Assembly (NCBI GenBank): GCA_946406585.1
Contig: CAMJLI010000103.1
Span: 1 to 6,967 of the forward strand
DNA length: 6,967 nucleotides
DNA from: an uncultured Prevotellaceae bacterium
GTDB taxonomy: Bacteria > Bacteroidota > Bacteroidia > Bacteroidales > Bacteroidaceae
Direction of reading: 5' to 3'
In this document: piece by piece, positions 5,913 through 6,967 of the stretch
Layout: each line of letters begins with the position of its first letter
Numbering within the stretch: position 1 is the first letter of the stretch
The notes under the pieces: generated by a model
The model's database searches: none
Seen by the model: only the letters and a program-made list of their open reading frames with translations
What the model was told of the DNA's origin: nothing
Translations under genes and position numbers: made by a program

Positions 5913-6967
5913 ATGAAGACCATCAATTATAAAAATATCATCTGTGCAACTGTCATGGCGATAGGTCTCAGTGGATGTTCTGATTTTCTTGACATCCTTC
6001 CAACGAATGAAGTGGTGCTTGAAAACTTCTGGACAGAGAAAGCCGACGTGACCAGCGTGCTCAACGGTTGCTATGAGACACTTGAAAATAGCGATTGCCT
6101 CACCCGAATGGGCGTTTGGGGTGAACTTCGTTCTGACAACCTGCGTATTGGTGCAAGTGCTCCCGTTGAAATCAACGAGATATTGAAGGAGAATCTGCTC
6201 CCTTCCAATCCCATGTGCAACTGGGCAAGATTCTATGAAGCCATCAACAGGTGCAACATAGTTTGCCATTATGCACCAGGAGTGCAGGCTCTCGACCCAA
6301 ACTACACGTATGAGGAGATGAAATCCAACATAGCCGAAGCCACAGCCTTGCGTGCCTTAGCATATTTCTACCTCATTCGTACATTCCGTGATGTTCCCTA
6401 CACTACCCAACCGAGTATAGACGACACACAAAACTACATCTTGCCAGCCACTCCGTTCAACGCCGTGCTTGACTCGCTCATCAACGACTTGGAACGAGTG
6501 AAAGGTGATGCCGTGCGTCGTTTCTATACAGACGACAGTCCAAACGCTTATCAGAACTCCAGCAGGATAACACGTTGGGCCATCTACGCACTTTTGGCAG
6601 ACCTTTATCTATGGAAGGGCGACTGGGACAACAGCATCAGATGTTGTGACGTTGTAATAGACTTCAAGCGTCAACAATACAAGGAAATGCTGGAGCGCGA
6701 AGGCAATGTGAACAACATCGCATTGTTTGGCGACATCCCCTTGATTTTGGAAAAGCCCATTGGCAGCACACAATGCGGCAATTCATACAGTGAAATATTC
6801 GGTCAAGGCAATTCTTTCGAAAGCATATTCGAGTTGTATTTCCGTGCCAACCAGAACCAGCAGAATTCATGGGTGAGCAGTTATTACGGAAACAACCAAA
6901 ACACCACAGGCCGCCTTACCGCCCCCGACTTCCTTTGCAAGGATGTTGCCCAAGGCAACAACAGCAT
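5913..6967 (+). CDS. SusD/RagB family nutrient-binding lipoprotein, 3' end cut by window
   Basis: This is the expected outer-surface lid and substrate-capture partner of the SusC-type transporter encoded 26 bases upstream. The frame is open from ATG 5913 to the last base (351 codons plus two bases). Family members usually run about 500-600 residues, so the C-terminal third or so is missing. A classical lipoprotein signal is present: K2, K7, hydrophobic core 9-18, lipobox L19-S-G-C22, then SDFLDILPTNEV, the typical SusD N-terminus with acidic residues that suit surface export. Other family hallmarks are FWTEKADVTSVLNGCYETL (about 39-57), the W-x3-Y-x2-I-x2-C-N pattern at 104-115 (WARFYEAINRCN), the TPR-like helix ATALRALAYFYLIRTFRDVPY at 143-163, and ITRWAIYALLADLYLWKGDW at 219-238. 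The segment around 311-334 is Asn/Gln-rich. Nine cysteines besides the lipidated one (53, 62, 102, 114, 118, 244, 245, 288, 342) are an oddity. There is no Shine-Dalgarno, and the gene is probably co-transcribed with the two genes before it. The ligand is unknown. Confidence 0.95.
   Translation, partial: MKTINYKNIICATVMAIGLSGCSDFLDILPTNEVVLENFWTEKADVTSVLNGCYETLENSDCLTRMGVWGELRSDNLRIGASAPVEINEILKENLLPSNPMCNWARFYEAINRCNIVCHYAPGVQALDPNYTYEEMKSNIAEATALRALAYFYLIRTFRDVPYTTQPSIDDTQNYILPATPFNAVLDSLINDLERVKGDAVRRFYTDDSPNAYQNSSRITRWAIYALLADLYLWKGDWDNSIRCCDVVIDFKRQQYKEMLEREGNVNNIALFGDIPLILEKPIGSTQCGNSYSEIFGQGNSFESIFELYFRANQNQQNSWVSSYYGNNQNTTGRLTAPDFLCKDVAQGNNS

Noticed and set aside
5898..6269. Minus-strand open frame of 123 codons opposite the SusD-like gene start
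   Set aside because: The + strand here encodes a clear lipoprotein signal and SusD hallmarks; the antisense frame is a shadow.

Overview
The window looks like Bacteroidota DNA, most likely from the order Bacteroidales (a Prevotella- or Bacteroides-like genome is my guess, at low confidence). The reasons are a SusC/RagA-type TonB-dependent transporter paired with a SusD/RagB-type lipoprotein, two lipoprotein signal peptides followed by acidic residues as in surface-exported Bacteroidota lipoproteins, and the absence of Shine-Dalgarno sequences in front of all three genes.

Layout: three genes lie on the + strand, tightly packed and apparently one operon. (1) 36-2573 encodes an 845-residue lipoprotein that I read as four tandem, diverged fasciclin (FAS1) domains. 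(2) After 19 bases, 2593-5886 encodes a complete 1097-residue SusC/RagA outer-membrane transporter. (3) After 26 bases, a SusD/RagB-family lipoprotein starts at 5913 and is cut by the end of the window (351 whole codons present). Nothing supports a gene on the minus strand. No tRNA, rRNA, CRISPR array, insertion sequence, promoter or terminator was recognised. The only noncoding DNA is the first 35 bases and the two short gaps.

How they work together: SusC forms a TonB-energised barrel in the outer membrane, and the SusD-like lipoprotein is expected to act as its surface lid and substrate-capture subunit. The FAS1 lipoprotein is probably exported to the same surface, where it could serve as an accessory binding or adhesion protein. 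No enzyme, sigma/anti-sigma pair or hybrid two-component sensor lies in this window, so the imported substrate (glycan, peptide or other) cannot be named.

The main points for a second look are the FAS1-SusC-SusD gene order, the four-fold FAS1 architecture, a 13-pair potential RNA hairpin containing a tandem 8-base duplication in the signal-peptide codons of the transporter gene, and an unusually cysteine-rich SusD-like protein.
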